Source of the DNA: Chitinophagaceae bacterium
GTDB lineage: Bacteria > Bacteroidota > Bacteroidia > Chitinophagales > Chitinophagaceae
Length of the DNA stretch: 40,696 nucleotides
Assembly: GCA_017882265.1 (NCBI GenBank)
Contig: JADGPW010000250.1
Location: 1-40,696 of the forward strand
Reading direction: 5' to 3'
Shown: positions 7,882 to 16,041 of the stretch, piece after piece
How positions within the stretch are numbered: the stretch's first letter is position 1
How the letters are laid out: each line of letters begins with the position of its first letter
Notes under the pieces: generated by a model
Told to the model about the DNA's origin: nothing
The model's input: the letters and a program-made list of their open reading frames with translations, nothing else
The model's database searches: none
Position numbers and translations under genes: made by a program

Positions 7882-9003
7882 TCAATTCCACGACGATTTC
7901 GGCCGTTTCCATAATGCCGGGGCAAAAATGATATAATAAAAGAACATCCACATATCCAGGAAAATAAACCAGGGCCATAGATCCTTTTCTCCCATCTTTT
8001 TCATCGCCTTATATAAAATAAAAGCTTGTAGCAGGAAGCGAACCCCAAATACTCCCAACGCAAACCGCCAGTCATAAAAAATAATGGAAGCGGCCAGCAA
8101 AGGATAATAAACAAATTGCGTAATAAAATACAACCCGAGAAAGAACTTGTGCCGGGGTTTATAATATTTGGCCGTTGTATAATGTCTTGATTTCTGGCGA
8201 AGCCAGCCGCCCAGGCTTGTTTTGGGGATGGAGCGGGTAATGGCATCCGGGTCGATCACTACCGCAGTATTTTTCTTCGTAGCTACTTTGTTTATAAAAA
8301 GATCATCGTCACCGCTGGGTATATGATTAATGGAAGAAAATCCTTTGTTACGTATAAACAGGTCTTTCTTATACGATAGATTCCTCCCTACACCCATATA
8401 CGGCATGCCCGCCAGCGCATAGGAAAAGTATTGGAGCGCTGTATGAAACGTCTCGAAACGGATCAGCTTGTTCAGCAGACCTTTTGTTTTATGATAGGCC
8501 CCGTATCCTAATACGATTTCAATTTGTTCATCATATCCATCCTGCATCTTCCGGATCCAATGTTCACTGGAAGGCACACAGTCAGCATCGGTCAGCAACA
8601 AGACCTCGTATTTAGCTTCCCGGATACCAACCGATAAGGGATATTTTTTACCTGAGATATGAATAGCCTCCTGGGTCAGCTCAACTACTTTTAATGACTT
8701 AAAGGTCTTTTTCAGTTCTTCCAGGATGTATTTGGAATCATCCAGGGAATTATCGTTGATCACCACCACCTCGTTACTGCTGGAATATTTTTGCACCAGC
8801 ACCCCGGGCAGGTTACGGGCCAGGTTCTCATCCTCATCCCGGGCGCAGATAATGACAGATACAGGATGTTGTTGTGATTGTTTTTTAATGGGGGGCTTAA
8901 AAAAAGCTACCCGGCTAAAGAAAAAAGTATAATAAAATACCTGAATAACAGTAACGGCTGCAAAGACATAAAAAATGATTTCTCCCCAGTTCAATGTTGG
9001 CAT
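7882..9003 (-). CDS. membrane glycosyltransferase family 2
   Basis: Inverting glycosyltransferase with a GT-A domain on the cytoplasmic face, anchored by one N-terminal helix (WGEIIFYVFAAVTVIQVFYY) and about three C-terminal helices. The catalytic features are present: VSVIICARDEDENLARNLP, the DAD motif in LLTDADCVPS, GDDDLF as the acid/base region, and RQKSRHYTTAKYY as a variant of the (Q/R)xxRW motif of processive enzymes. I start at the ATG at 9003 (MPTLNWGE, 373 residues), not at the TTG at 9024. CGAAGGTA at 9009-9016 is one base from an inverted TAnnTTTG promoter box, which would give a very short leader. The acceptor is unknown; a surface glycan or glycolipid is likely. Confidence 0.85.
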   Translation of the reverse strand: MPTLNWGEIIFYVFAAVTVIQVFYYTFFFSRVAFFKPPIKKQSQQHPVSVIICARDEDENLARNLPGVLVQKYSSSNEVVVINDNSLDDSKYILEELKKTFKSLKVVELTQEAIHISGKKYPLSVGIREAKYEVLLLTDADCVPSSEHWIRKMQDGYDEQIEIVLGYGAYHKTKGLLNKLIRFETFHTALQYFSYALAGMPYMGVGRNLSYKKDLFIRNKGFSSINHIPSGDDDLFINKVATKKNTAVVIDPDAITRSIPKTSLGGWLRQKSRHYTTAKYYKPRHKFFLGLYFITQFVYYPLLAASIIFYDWRFALGVFGVRFLLQAFILYKAMKKMGEKDLWPWFIFLDMWMFFYYIIFAPALWKRPKSSWN

Positions 9004-9050
9004 AGCGGCGAAGGTAATGAGCAAAATGCAGTCGGCAATATACAGTTGGG

Positions 9051-9227
9051 CAGTAAGCAGTAGGCAGTCTTGCAGTCTTGCAGTCAGCAGTCTTGCAGTT
9101 GGCAGTCTTGCATTTGGAAGTCAGCAGTCAGGAGTAAGCAACTGATAATTGACAATAAGCAAAACAACTTCGCATAATTGAGTGCTGGCTGCCGACTGTA
9201 AGACTGCTGACTGCCTACTGCTTACTG
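9051..9227. repeat. large palindrome of CAGTnnG words
   Basis: CAGTAAGCAGTAGGCAGTC (9051-9069) has a perfect 19-base inverted copy at 9209-9227. Both arms are extended by further CAGTCTTG, CAGTCAG and CAGTTGG words, reaching about 9045-9252. It fills the space between the divergent glycosyltransferase and tgt genes. Same word family as 10410-10628. Confidence 0.8.
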
Positions 9228-9269
9228 TCGACTGCAAGACTGCCGACTGTTAACTATCTTGCAACCCGC

Positions 9270-10409
9270 ATGGCAGCTTTAACCTTTCAATTACAATTTA
9301 ATGATCCCGTTTCCAAGGCAAGAGCAGGCATTATAAGCACGGATCATGGTGAAATTCTTACTCCTGTCTTTATGCCCGTAGGTACCGCAGGCAGTGTAAA
9401 GGCAGTAACACAACGACAACTCACAGATGATATAAAGGCGCAGATCATTTTAGGCAATACCTATCATTTATATTTACGACCGGGTCTTGGCGTATTGGAA
9501 AAAGCGGGCGGACTTCATCGATTTATGGGATGGAACCGGCCGATCCTGACCGACAGCGGGGGCTACCAGGTCTTTTCATTGTCCGGCACGAGGAAGATCA
9601 ATGAAGAAGGCTGCACTTTTCAATCGCATATTGATGGGTCAAAACATTTGTTTACTCCCGAAATTGTAATAGATATCCAGCGAAGTATTGGCGGCGATAT
9701 TATGATGGCTTTTGATGAATGTCCTCCGGGCGCCAGTGAATATAATTATGCAAAGGACTCTTTGGAGATGACCCATCGCTGGCTGGATCGTTGTCTTACG
9801 CAATTCAATTCCACCACTGGAAAATACGGGTATTCACAAAATCTATTTCCGATCGTACAGGGAGGAACGTTTAAAGATCTGCGAAAACAATCCTGCGAAT
9901 ATATTGCTTCCAAAGAGGCTACCGGGAATGCGATCGGCGGTTTGAGCGTAGGTGAACCTGAGGAGATGATGTATGAGATATGTGCATGGTGCTGCGCGCA
10001 TCTTCCTGCCCACCATCCCCGTTACCTTATGGGTGTAGGTACACCCTGGAATATACTGGAATGTATTGGCCTGGGCGTGGATATGTTCGATTGCGTGATG
10101 CCCACGCGCAACGGCAGGAACGCCATGCTTTTTACCACCCGGGGTGTGATCAATATTGACAATAAAAAATGGGAACATGATTTTTCACCCATTGATGACG
10201 GGATCGATTGTGAAATGAGTCATTCTTACAGCAAGGCTTACCTGCGTCACCTGATGAAAGCAAAAGAATTCCTGGCCTATACGATTGCCAGTGTGCATAA
10301 TCTTGCATTTTATTCCTGGTTAATGAATGAAGCGCGTCAGCATATTCAACAAGGTGATTTCACTTCATGGAAGAATGAAATGGTCGTCAGGACGAAGCTG
10401 AAATTATAA
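9270..10409 (+). CDS. tgt: queuine tRNA-ribosyltransferase (TGT)
   Basis: Exchanges guanine-34 of GUN-anticodon tRNAs for the queuosine precursor. The 379-residue protein has both catalytic aspartates: Asp95 in TDSGGYQVFSLS and the nucleophile Asp274 in DCVMPTRNGRNAM, plus GGLSVGEP. The zinc-site segment, usually CxCxxC before YSRAYL, reads IDCEMSHSYSKAYLRHL here, so two of three cysteines are replaced; similar loss is, as I recall, common in Bacteroidota TGTs. Start is ATG at 9270, about 40 bases after the palindrome at 9051-9227. Followed by the tandem repeats at 10410. Confidence 0.95.
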   Translation: MAALTFQLQFNDPVSKARAGIISTDHGEILTPVFMPVGTAGSVKAVTQRQLTDDIKAQIILGNTYHLYLRPGLGVLEKAGGLHRFMGWNRPILTDSGGYQVFSLSGTRKINEEGCTFQSHIDGSKHLFTPEIVIDIQRSIGGDIMMAFDECPPGASEYNYAKDSLEMTHRWLDRCLTQFNSTTGKYGYSQNLFPIVQGGTFKDLRKQSCEYIASKEATGNAIGGLSVGEPEEMMYEICAWCCAHLPAHHPRYLMGVGTPWNILECIGLGVDMFDCVMPTRNGRNAMLFTTRGVINIDNKKWEHDFSPIDDGIDCEMSHSYSKAYLRHLMKAKEFLAYTIASVHNLAFYSWLMNEARQHIQQGDFTSWKNEMVVRTKLKL

Positions 10410-10517
10410 CAGTCGGCAGTCAGCAGTCGGTCAGTCGGCAGTCAGCAGTCGGTCAGTCGGCAGTCAGCAGTCGGTCAGTCGGCAGTCAGCAGTCGGTCAG
10501 TCGGCAGTCAGCAGTCA
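10410..10517. repeat. 22-bp tandem repeat, four full copies and a partial
   Basis: Identical 22-base units begin at 10410, 10432, 10454 and 10476, with a partial unit from 10498. Each is CAGTCGG-CAGTCAG-CAGTCGGT, so the unit is itself three 7-8 base words. The first base follows the tgt stop codon directly. Confidence 0.9.
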
Positions 10518-10628
10518 GTAGTAGACAGTCATTAGTCACTTACATCCAATAGCAAACGTTAATGTGCGAATAACAGAAGGAATGATCAACTAAAAAACTG
10601 TTAACTGCTGACTGCTGACTGCCGACTG
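10498..10628. repeat. palindrome closing the CAGT tandem array
   Basis: The 21 bases at 10498-10518 (CAGTCGGCAGTCAGCAGTC plus AG) have a perfect inverted copy at 10608-10628. The left arm is the last unit of the tandem array, so the array grew on one arm of a palindrome. Between tgt and the permease gene. Confidence 0.85.
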
Positions 10629-10654
10629 CCAACTGACTTACTGACCTGCTTTCC

Positions 10655-10662
10655 TACCTTTG
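10655..10662 (+). promoter_or_regulatory. TAnnTTTG promoter box of the permease gene
   Basis: TACCTTTG matches the Bacteroidota -7 box TAnnTTTG exactly and is 6 bases before the ATG at 10669. Transcription would start at or within a few bases of the start codon, giving a nearly leaderless mRNA. No clear -33 TTTG is seen. Confidence 0.45.
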
Positions 10663-10668
10663 CAGCAG

Positions 10669-11766
10669 ATGTACAAGATCGACTGGTATATACTAAAAAA
10701 ATTCCTCGTCACATTTATCTTTTGTCTCCTGCTGTTTACGGTGATTGCCGTAGCGGTGGACAGCAGTGAGAAAACCGATGATTTTGTCAATTCAGATCTG
10801 AGCACCATCCAGATCATCAGGCAATATTATTTCGGGTTTGTGCCTTTTATCTGGAGCCTTTTGTTTCCTTTATTTGTATTTATTGCCGTTATTTTTTTTA
10901 CCAGCCGCATGGCTACCCGCTCGGAGATCATTGCTATACTGGCCAGCGGGACCAGTTATAATCGTTTTTTGCGTCCTTACCTGTTAGGCGGTGTATTGCT
11001 GGCTTCGTTATTATGGTTAGGGAACAGGTATTGGATACCCAGGGCCAATTCTATCCGAAGCAATTTCCAGGCAAATTATATCGACAAAAAGGATCCCACC
11101 AAGAACCGGGTGATCGGGAACTGCGCTCAATGCTTTTACAGGCGTACCGATACGAACACGTTTGTGGGCATCCGGGATTTTGATACCGCTTCCAAATCAG
11201 CCCGGGGATTCTTTTTAGAGCGCGTAAAAAATAATAAGGTGGTTTATAATCTTCGTGCGGAAACCATCCGCTGGGATACCGCTTCCAAAAAATGGCAATT
11301 ACTCAATGCCACCGAAAGGAATATAGATAGCATGGGAGAAAAAGTGATGTTCTATCCCACCATGACCATTCACCTGAATCTTCTTCCCAGTGAACTTCGG
11401 AAGGATGATTACCTGAAAGACAAATTGACGACACCGGAACTGGTGAACTTTATTGAGCAGGAAGAATTAAGAGGTACCGAAGGATTGAATGCCTTAAAAG
11501 TGGAACGGTACCGGAGAACCGCGACACCGGCGGCCGTATTATTGTTAACCCTCATCGGTGCTGTTATCGCCAGCCGCCGGAACCGCGGTGGCAGCGGGGT
11601 ACATATGGCGCTGGGCATCACGATCGCAGCTTTGTTTATTATGTCGGACCGCTTCTCCACGGTATTTGCAACGAAGGGGAGTTTCCCACCTCTTTTAGCC
11701 GCATGGCTTCCCAATATTGTATTTGCCATTGTCGCGTTTGTGCTGTATCGAAAAACGCCTAAATAG
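10669..11766 (+). CDS. LptF/LptG family permease
   Basis: Inner membrane subunit of the lipopolysaccharide export machine that, with LptB and LptC, extracts LPS towards the LptA bridge. Topology fits: three N-terminal helices (FLVTFIFCLLLFTVIAVAV and two more by about residue 120), a periplasmic beta-rich domain (about 125-275), and three C-terminal helices. The segment RSEIIAILASGTSYNRFLRPYL is the conserved coupling-helix region. Length 365, normal. I start at the ATG at 10669, not the TTG at 10660. LptF and LptG cannot be told apart with certainty from this sequence alone; the second permease gene is elsewhere. Confidence 0.88.
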   Translation: MYKIDWYILKKFLVTFIFCLLLFTVIAVAVDSSEKTDDFVNSDLSTIQIIRQYYFGFVPFIWSLLFPLFVFIAVIFFTSRMATRSEIIAILASGTSYNRFLRPYLLGGVLLASLLWLGNRYWIPRANSIRSNFQANYIDKKDPTKNRVIGNCAQCFYRRTDTNTFVGIRDFDTASKSARGFFLERVKNNKVVYNLRAETIRWDTASKKWQLLNATERNIDSMGEKVMFYPTMTIHLNLLPSELRKDDYLKDKLTTPELVNFIEQEELRGTEGLNALKVERYRRTATPAAVLLLTLIGAVIASRRNRGGSGVHMALGITIAALFIMSDRFSTVFATKGSFPPLLAAWLPNIVFAIVAFVLYRKTPK

Positions 11767-11806
11767 GAACACGGATGACACAGATTAAACAGATATATAC
11801 GGATAG
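11767..11806. repeat. solo arm of an ACACGGATGACACAGAT-type repeat
   Basis: GAACACGGATGACACAGATT, then AAACAGAT and ACGGAT words. It is made of short similar words like the arms of the palindromes elsewhere in the window, but only a weak opposite arm (ATCCG near 11824) is seen. It may be a decayed element. Confidence 0.4.
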
Positions 11807-11820
11807 CTTTTGTTCTTAAT

Positions 11821-12021
11821 TCAATCCGTTTTTTCCAATTCGAAAATTTCATTTACGGTTTTCTTAAAAACACCGGCGATCTTCAACGCAAGGATGGTGG
11901 AGGGAACATACCTGCCAGCCTCGATCGAATTAATGGTTTGCCGTGATACTTTAACCGCCCCGGCCAGATCCTGTTGCGTCATATTTAATTTTGCCCTTTC
12001 CACTTTTATCAGGGTTTTCAT
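11821..12021 (-). CDS. XRE-family helix-turn-helix regulator
   Basis: Small DNA-binding protein of 66 residues, essentially one HTH_3 domain: MTQQDLAGAVKVSRQTINSIE (about residues 14-34) is the classical helix-turn-helix, followed by AGRYVPSTILALKIAGVFKK. The start is ATG at 12021, which overlaps the stop of the membrane protein gene upstream (TAATG); a longer frame exists but only reads back into that gene. The pairing of a small YvaO/Cro-like regulator with a small membrane protein is common and suggests joint control, probably of their own promoter at 12453. Targets unknown. Confidence 0.85.
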   Translation of the reverse strand: MKTLIKVERAKLNMTQQDLAGAVKVSRQTINSIEAGRYVPSTILALKIAGVFKKTVNEIFELEKTD

Positions 12022-12431
12022 TATCTGAATTTCTTTAGGAAGAAGAAAACAACATGATAGGCTATCAGCATTCGTAACACAATATGTAGAGATGATGGTT
12101 CCGGAGTAGTGTCTTTCCATATCAAGTCTGATACTGGCCGTATAATAATAATTCCGATCACAAGGATAAAAATAAACCCCATTGCTTTTAATCTTAAAAG
12201 CATACTCATTTCATCCTCGGTCTTATCCTTCGCCAAACTGATTAATAGCAGCCCAAGAAGAAAAAACCTTGGGGTAATTATACTCAGGGTATCTTTTGGC
12301 GATTGGATGGCTATCAGTAAAACACCTGCAAGGAACATGATAACCAACCCTACCCATTTAAAATAATTAGGCAAAAGCCTGATGATTTTATGATTTTTTA
12401 TGTAAAGTTTGTTTTCCATAGTGTCAAACAT
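12021..12431 (-). CDS. small integral membrane protein of unknown function
   Basis: 136 residues (132 if translation starts at the second ATG, 12419). Four hydrophobic helices are visible: YFKWVGLVIMFLAGVLLIAI, FFLLGLLLISLA, MGFIFILVIGIIIIRPV and MLIAYHVVFFFLKKF. Between helices two and three is an acidic patch (KDKTEDEMSMLLRLKA), which occurs in DUF2178-like membrane partners of XRE regulators; that resemblance is impression only. Translationally coupled to the XRE gene. A likely promoter box lies 22 bases upstream. Confidence 0.7.
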   Translation of the reverse strand: MFDTMENKLYIKNHKIIRLLPNYFKWVGLVIMFLAGVLLIAIQSPKDTLSIITPRFFLLGLLLISLAKDKTEDEMSMLLRLKAMGFIFILVIGIIIIRPVSDLIWKDTTPEPSSLHIVLRMLIAYHVVFFFLKKFR

Positions 12432-12452
12432 ACTTTACATTATTGATCCTGC

Positions 12453-12460
12453 CAAATATA
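12453..12460 (-). promoter_or_regulatory. TAnnTTTG promoter box of the membrane/XRE pair
   Basis: On the minus strand TATATTTG matches TAnnTTTG exactly and lies 22 bases before the ATG at 12431. The -33 region is not clear. Confidence 0.45.
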
Positions 12461-12576
12461 ATAACAGCAATAACTTTTCTTTTCAGAGATAATTTATCAT
12501 AATAGAAATGGCATCATTTGCTAATGTCTTATAACTCATAGCTTTTTTTGTTGCGGCAGGCATCATTGCATAACTT

Positions 12577-12585
12577 TATATTTTG
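12577..12585 (+). promoter_or_regulatory. possible promoter box of citrate synthase
   Basis: TATATTTTG, one base longer than TAnnTTTG, 14 bases before the ATG at 12600. A TTG at 12551-12553 lies 23 bases upstream of it. Weak match. Confidence 0.3.
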
Positions 12586-12599
12586 AAAAACAAGCCATC

Positions 12600-13925
12600 A
12601 TGGGAATCGTAAAAGACAGGTTCAAAGCAAAAGCCGACCTCGTTGCTGTTGAAATAAAAGAGATGCTGAAAGAGCATGGAAACAAAGTTATAGGAGAAGT
12701 GCAGTTATCACAGATCTACCAGGGGATGCGGGGCATCACGGGTTTGGTAACCGAAACTTCATTACTGGATGCGCAGGAAGGCATCCGTTTCAGGGGTTAT
12801 TCTATCCCTGAATTACAACAAAAACTCGCGCATGCTCCCGGTGGCTCTGAACCCCTACCGGAGGGGTTGTTTTACCTGATGCTCGTGGGTGAACTACCGG
12901 CTGAAGATGATGTACACCATTTAAGTTCTGTATGGCAGCGTCGCAGCCACGTACCCAACCATGTATTTGCCAGCATTGAAGCGCTCCCGGTCAATACACA
13001 TCCTATGACACAGTTTGTGGTAGCTGTGATGGCCCTGCAAACAGAAAGCCAGTTTGCTAAAAGGTATGCCGCGGGAATGAATAAAAAAGATTACTGGGAA
13101 GCTGTATTTGATGACAGCATGGATCTGATCGCGCGTTTACCCCGCGTGGCAGCGTATATCTATCGCAGAAAATACAAAATGGGCGATCATATTCAGCCCA
13201 ATGGCTTATTGGACTGGGCCGGCAACTTTGCCCACATGATGGGTTTCGAGGATGAAAGCTTTAAGGAACTGATGCGTTTGTACATGACCATTCATGCTGA
13301 TCATGAAGGAGGTAATGTATCCGCGCATACCACTCATTTGGTTGGTTCCGCATTAAGCGATCCTTATTTAAGCTATGCATCCGGTATGAATGGATTGGCC
13401 GGTCCACTGCATGGTCTGGCAAACCAGGAAGTGATCAAGTGGATATTTGAAATGCGGAAAGAGCTGAAAACCGAATCGCCCACCAAAGACCAGATCGCAG
13501 AATATGTAAAGAAAACAATGAGTGAGGGGAAAGTGGTACCGGGTTATGGGCATGCGGTATTGCGGAAGACCGATCCCCGGTTTTCAGCACAAATGGCCTT
13601 TGGGAAAAAACATATGCCCGATGACCCGTTAGTGAAGACGGTATGGGATATTTACGAGACCGTACCTCCCATCCTGCAAACGATCGGTAAAATAAAAAAT
13701 CCCTGGCCCAATGTAGACGCACATAGCGGAGCCTTACTGGTTCATTATGGCATGGTGGAATATGAATATTATACGGTACTCTTTGCCGTGAGCCGCGCAC
13801 TTGGAGTACTCGCCAGCCTTTGTTGGGACAGGGCCTTAAATTTCCCGCTGGAAAGACCGAAATCGGTGACGACGGACCTGGTGGAATTATGGCTGGCAGG
13901 GAAGGATAATATCTGGGGAGAGTAA
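12600..13925 (+). CDS. gltA: citrate synthase
   Basis: Condenses oxaloacetate and acetyl-CoA to citrate in the TCA cycle. The catalytic triad is intact: His271 (GPLHGLANQ), His318 (VPGYGHAVLR) and Asp373 (VDAHSGALL), spaced like the pig enzyme residues His274, His320 and Asp375. The N-terminal extension (GIVKDRFKAKADLVAVEIKE) and 441-residue length resemble the eukaryote-like type found in Bacteroidota more than the E. coli hexameric type; that is inference from the motifs. Single-gene unit with a hairpin terminator directly downstream (13955-13986), convergent with the pectin cluster. Confidence 0.95.
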   Translation: MGIVKDRFKAKADLVAVEIKEMLKEHGNKVIGEVQLSQIYQGMRGITGLVTETSLLDAQEGIRFRGYSIPELQQKLAHAPGGSEPLPEGLFYLMLVGELPAEDDVHHLSSVWQRRSHVPNHVFASIEALPVNTHPMTQFVVAVMALQTESQFAKRYAAGMNKKDYWEAVFDDSMDLIARLPRVAAYIYRRKYKMGDHIQPNGLLDWAGNFAHMMGFEDESFKELMRLYMTIHADHEGGNVSAHTTHLVGSALSDPYLSYASGMNGLAGPLHGLANQEVIKWIFEMRKELKTESPTKDQIAEYVKKTMSEGKVVPGYGHAVLRKTDPRFSAQMAFGKKHMPDDPLVKTVWDIYETVPPILQTIGKIKNPWPNVDAHSGALLVHYGMVEYEYYTVLFAVSRALGVLASLCWDRALNFPLERPKSVTTDLVELWLAGKDNIWGE

Positions 13926-13954
13926 AGAGATAAAAGTTGTTTAGATAAAAGATA

Positions 13955-13986
13955 AAAGTTCCGCTAAATACGGGGCTTTTTATTTT
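13955..13986 (+). terminator. rho-independent terminator of citrate synthase
   Basis: AAAGTTCCG (13955-13963) pairs with CGGGGCTTT (13971-13979) through nine pairs, two of them G-U, with a 7-base loop, followed by TTTATTTT. The opposite strand has a weaker T-run, so it may also end the pectin cluster transcript. Confidence 0.6.
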
Positions 13987-14030
13987 GGCGATCATCAAGC
14001 AGAGTGGTCTATGGATTCAAAGGCTGCTAT

Positions 14031-15353
14031 TCATGCTTCTACTCTTTTCATCCTCGGCACCAAGTAGTGCATGATCAGCCAGGCAAGCAGGTAAGAACCG
14101 GCACAAATGGCAAACATGATATAATAGGCCGTTTCGATCTGGTTGATGCTCCTGTAGTATACAAACAGTTGCTTTTGTACAAACAAGGATAGCACGATTC
14201 CACCAAGACCGCCAAACATGCCACCCAGACCAGTTACCGTAGCTGTTGAATTTTTGGGGAACATATCACTTACCGTTGTAAAAATATTCGCGCTCCATGC
14301 CTGGTGAGCCGCAGCGGCTATTCCGATTACCATCACCGCATACCACAAATTCATTTTACCAAGTACGAGGGCGAAGAATATGGGTAAAACAAGAAAAGCA
14401 TAGATCAGCATGGATCTTTTACGTGCCTTAAAAACCGGCATCCCCTTTTTAATAAAATTCAAGGGCAGCCATCCGCCCCATATGCTACCTACCGTGGAAA
14501 TAATATAGATGGTGGCCACCGGCCAACTGGCCGCCTGTAATTTTATTTTGTACACACTTTCAAAAAAATCAGGCAGCCAGAATAAATAAAACCACCAGAT
14601 AGGATCGGTTAAAAATTTACCAATGATAAATGCCCAGGTTTGCTTATAGCCAATAAGCTGTTTCCAGGATAGTTTCGGTTGTTCTGAGGTTTCGATGACT
14701 TCATCTTTATCACTCTGTATATAAGCAAGTTCTGCTTCTGATAATTTCTTTTGATTCTTTGGGATCTCGTAAAACAACATCCAGCATATCAACCATACAA
14801 AACCCAGTAAACCCGTAGAGATAAAAGCCCATTTCCATCCCCAGTGAATGACGATCCATGGTACGCATAAAGGTGTTACAATCGCACCTATATTGGCGCC
14901 TGAATTAAATATACCGGTAGCTAATGCACGTTCTTTTTTAGGGAACCATTCCGCCACGGTTTTTATAGCAGCCGGGAAATTGCCTGATTCTGCCACACCT
15001 AATGCACCCCGAACGACCTGGAAGCCAACCACTGTATTTACCAGGGAAGTACAAACACCTGCAACACTCCAGAAAAAAGTAAATACAGCATACCCGATCT
15101 TGGTACCCAGCCTATCAATAATGCGGCCTACTCCCAGCATACCGATAGCATAAAAAAGTTTAAAGGTGATCTCTACGTTGGCATAGTCAGCATCATTCCA
15201 ATGCAGATCGTTTGTGAAAGTAGATTTTAAAAAGCTGATAACGCTTCGATCAATATAATTAATAGTAGTGGCAAAAAATATAAGACTGCAGATCGTCCAC
15301 CTGTATTTTCCAATCGTTGCTTGAGTCATACGACTATTATTTTGTGGCGCCAT
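14031..15353 (-). CDS. exuT: MFS hexuronate transporter (ExuT-like)
   Basis: Proton-driven transporter of the anion:cation symporter family in the inner membrane. About 12 hydrophobic helices in 440 residues; typical signatures are TTINYIDRSVISF in helix 1, GRIIDRLGTKIGY between helices 2 and 3, and GVAESGNFPAAIKTVAEWFPKKERALATGI. Substrate assignment to galacturonate or glucuronate rests on the neighbouring uronate genes and the ACS-family signatures. Last gene of the cluster, 19 bases after kdgA. ATG at 15353 is used; a second ATG is eight codons in. Confidence 0.88.
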   Translation of the reverse strand: MAPQNNSRMTQATIGKYRWTICSLIFFATTINYIDRSVISFLKSTFTNDLHWNDADYANVEITFKLFYAIGMLGVGRIIDRLGTKIGYAVFTFFWSVAGVCTSLVNTVVGFQVVRGALGVAESGNFPAAIKTVAEWFPKKERALATGIFNSGANIGAIVTPLCVPWIVIHWGWKWAFISTGLLGFVWLICWMLFYEIPKNQKKLSEAELAYIQSDKDEVIETSEQPKLSWKQLIGYKQTWAFIIGKFLTDPIWWFYLFWLPDFFESVYKIKLQAASWPVATIYIISTVGSIWGGWLPLNFIKKGMPVFKARKRSMLIYAFLVLPIFFALVLGKMNLWYAVMVIGIAAAAHQAWSANIFTTVSDMFPKNSTATVTGLGGMFGGLGGIVLSLFVQKQLFVYYRSINQIETAYYIMFAICAGSYLLAWLIMHYLVPRMKRVEA

Positions 15354-15372
15354 CTCTTCAGGATGGAGAAGA

Positions 15373-16035
15373 TTATTTTCTTACCGATTGAATGATCCTC
15401 AATACTTCCCTCGTATTTTTCTCTATACCCGCGTAGTCTTTTGCTTCCATTAATTTTTTACTGATCAGTTTACTGCCCATTCCTACGGCACATACGCCTG
15501 CTTTGAACCATCCTTCTATATTTTCCCGGGTCGTATCTACGCCGCCGGTGGGCATAAAATCCAAATTCGGAAAGATCTCTTTGATGCTGCCCAGGAATTC
15601 AGGTCCCAGCATATTACCCGGGAATAGTTTAATGAATTTTATACCGCTGTTCTCGGCGGCAATGATCTCGCTGGGGGTCATACAACCAGGCGCATAGAAA
15701 ATATCTTTGCCAATGGCATAATCGGCTACCCGTTTGACAAACCCGGGACTGACCAGGAAATCTGCGCCGGCAGCGATATAGCTTTCAGCCTGTTGTACGT
15801 TTTTAATCGTGCCGATGCCGAGCATCAAACCATGCATCTCATGATTTCTTACTTCCATCAGCTTTTTAAAGTTCTTCATGGCTTCCTCGCCACGGTTGGT
15901 ATATTCTACTGCCTTTATTCCCGCTTTGTAAATGGCTCTTAATACGTCTACACTTACTGTTTCATCCGCATTAAAATAGAGGGGGAGTATCCCCTGTTCA
16001 ATAATGATATTGGTTATTTGTTTACAGGTACTCAT
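15373..16035 (-). CDS. kdgA: KDPG/KHG aldolase
   Basis: Class I aldolase that splits 2-keto-3-deoxy-6-phosphogluconate into pyruvate and glyceraldehyde-3-phosphate, the final step of the KDG route. The Schiff-base lysine is Lys136 in FIKLFPGN; Glu44 and Arg48 lie in VEYTNRG; the phosphate-binding loop is PTGGVDTTRENI. The 220-residue length is normal. It starts 6 bases after the YhcH-family gene stop and is followed by exuT, so all are probably co-transcribed. Confidence 0.93.
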   Translation of the reverse strand: MSTCKQITNIIIEQGILPLYFNADETVSVDVLRAIYKAGIKAVEYTNRGEEAMKNFKKLMEVRNHEMHGLMLGIGTIKNVQQAESYIAAGADFLVSPGFVKRVADYAIGKDIFYAPGCMTPSEIIAAENSGIKFIKLFPGNMLGPEFLGSIKEIFPNLDFMPTGGVDTTRENIEGWFKAGVCAVGMGSKLISKKLMEAKDYAGIEKNTREVLRIIQSVRK

Positions 16036-16041
16036 ATTATC

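Noticed and set aside
10410-10517. CRISPR array
   Set aside because: The 22-bp units are contiguous with no unique spacers, and no cas gene is near; it is a simple tandem repeat on a palindrome arm.
11821-12431. Toxin-antitoxin system (membrane protein plus XRE regulator)
   Set aside because: The pair is coupled like a toxin-antitoxin module, but the membrane protein is larger and more polytopic than typical small membrane toxins, and XRE/membrane pairs of unknown role are common. No positive evidence.
13435-13998. 187-residue minus-strand frame opposite citrate synthase
   Set aside because: Antisense shadow of a gene with intact catalytic residues; Pro/Ser/Arg-rich composition without any family pattern.
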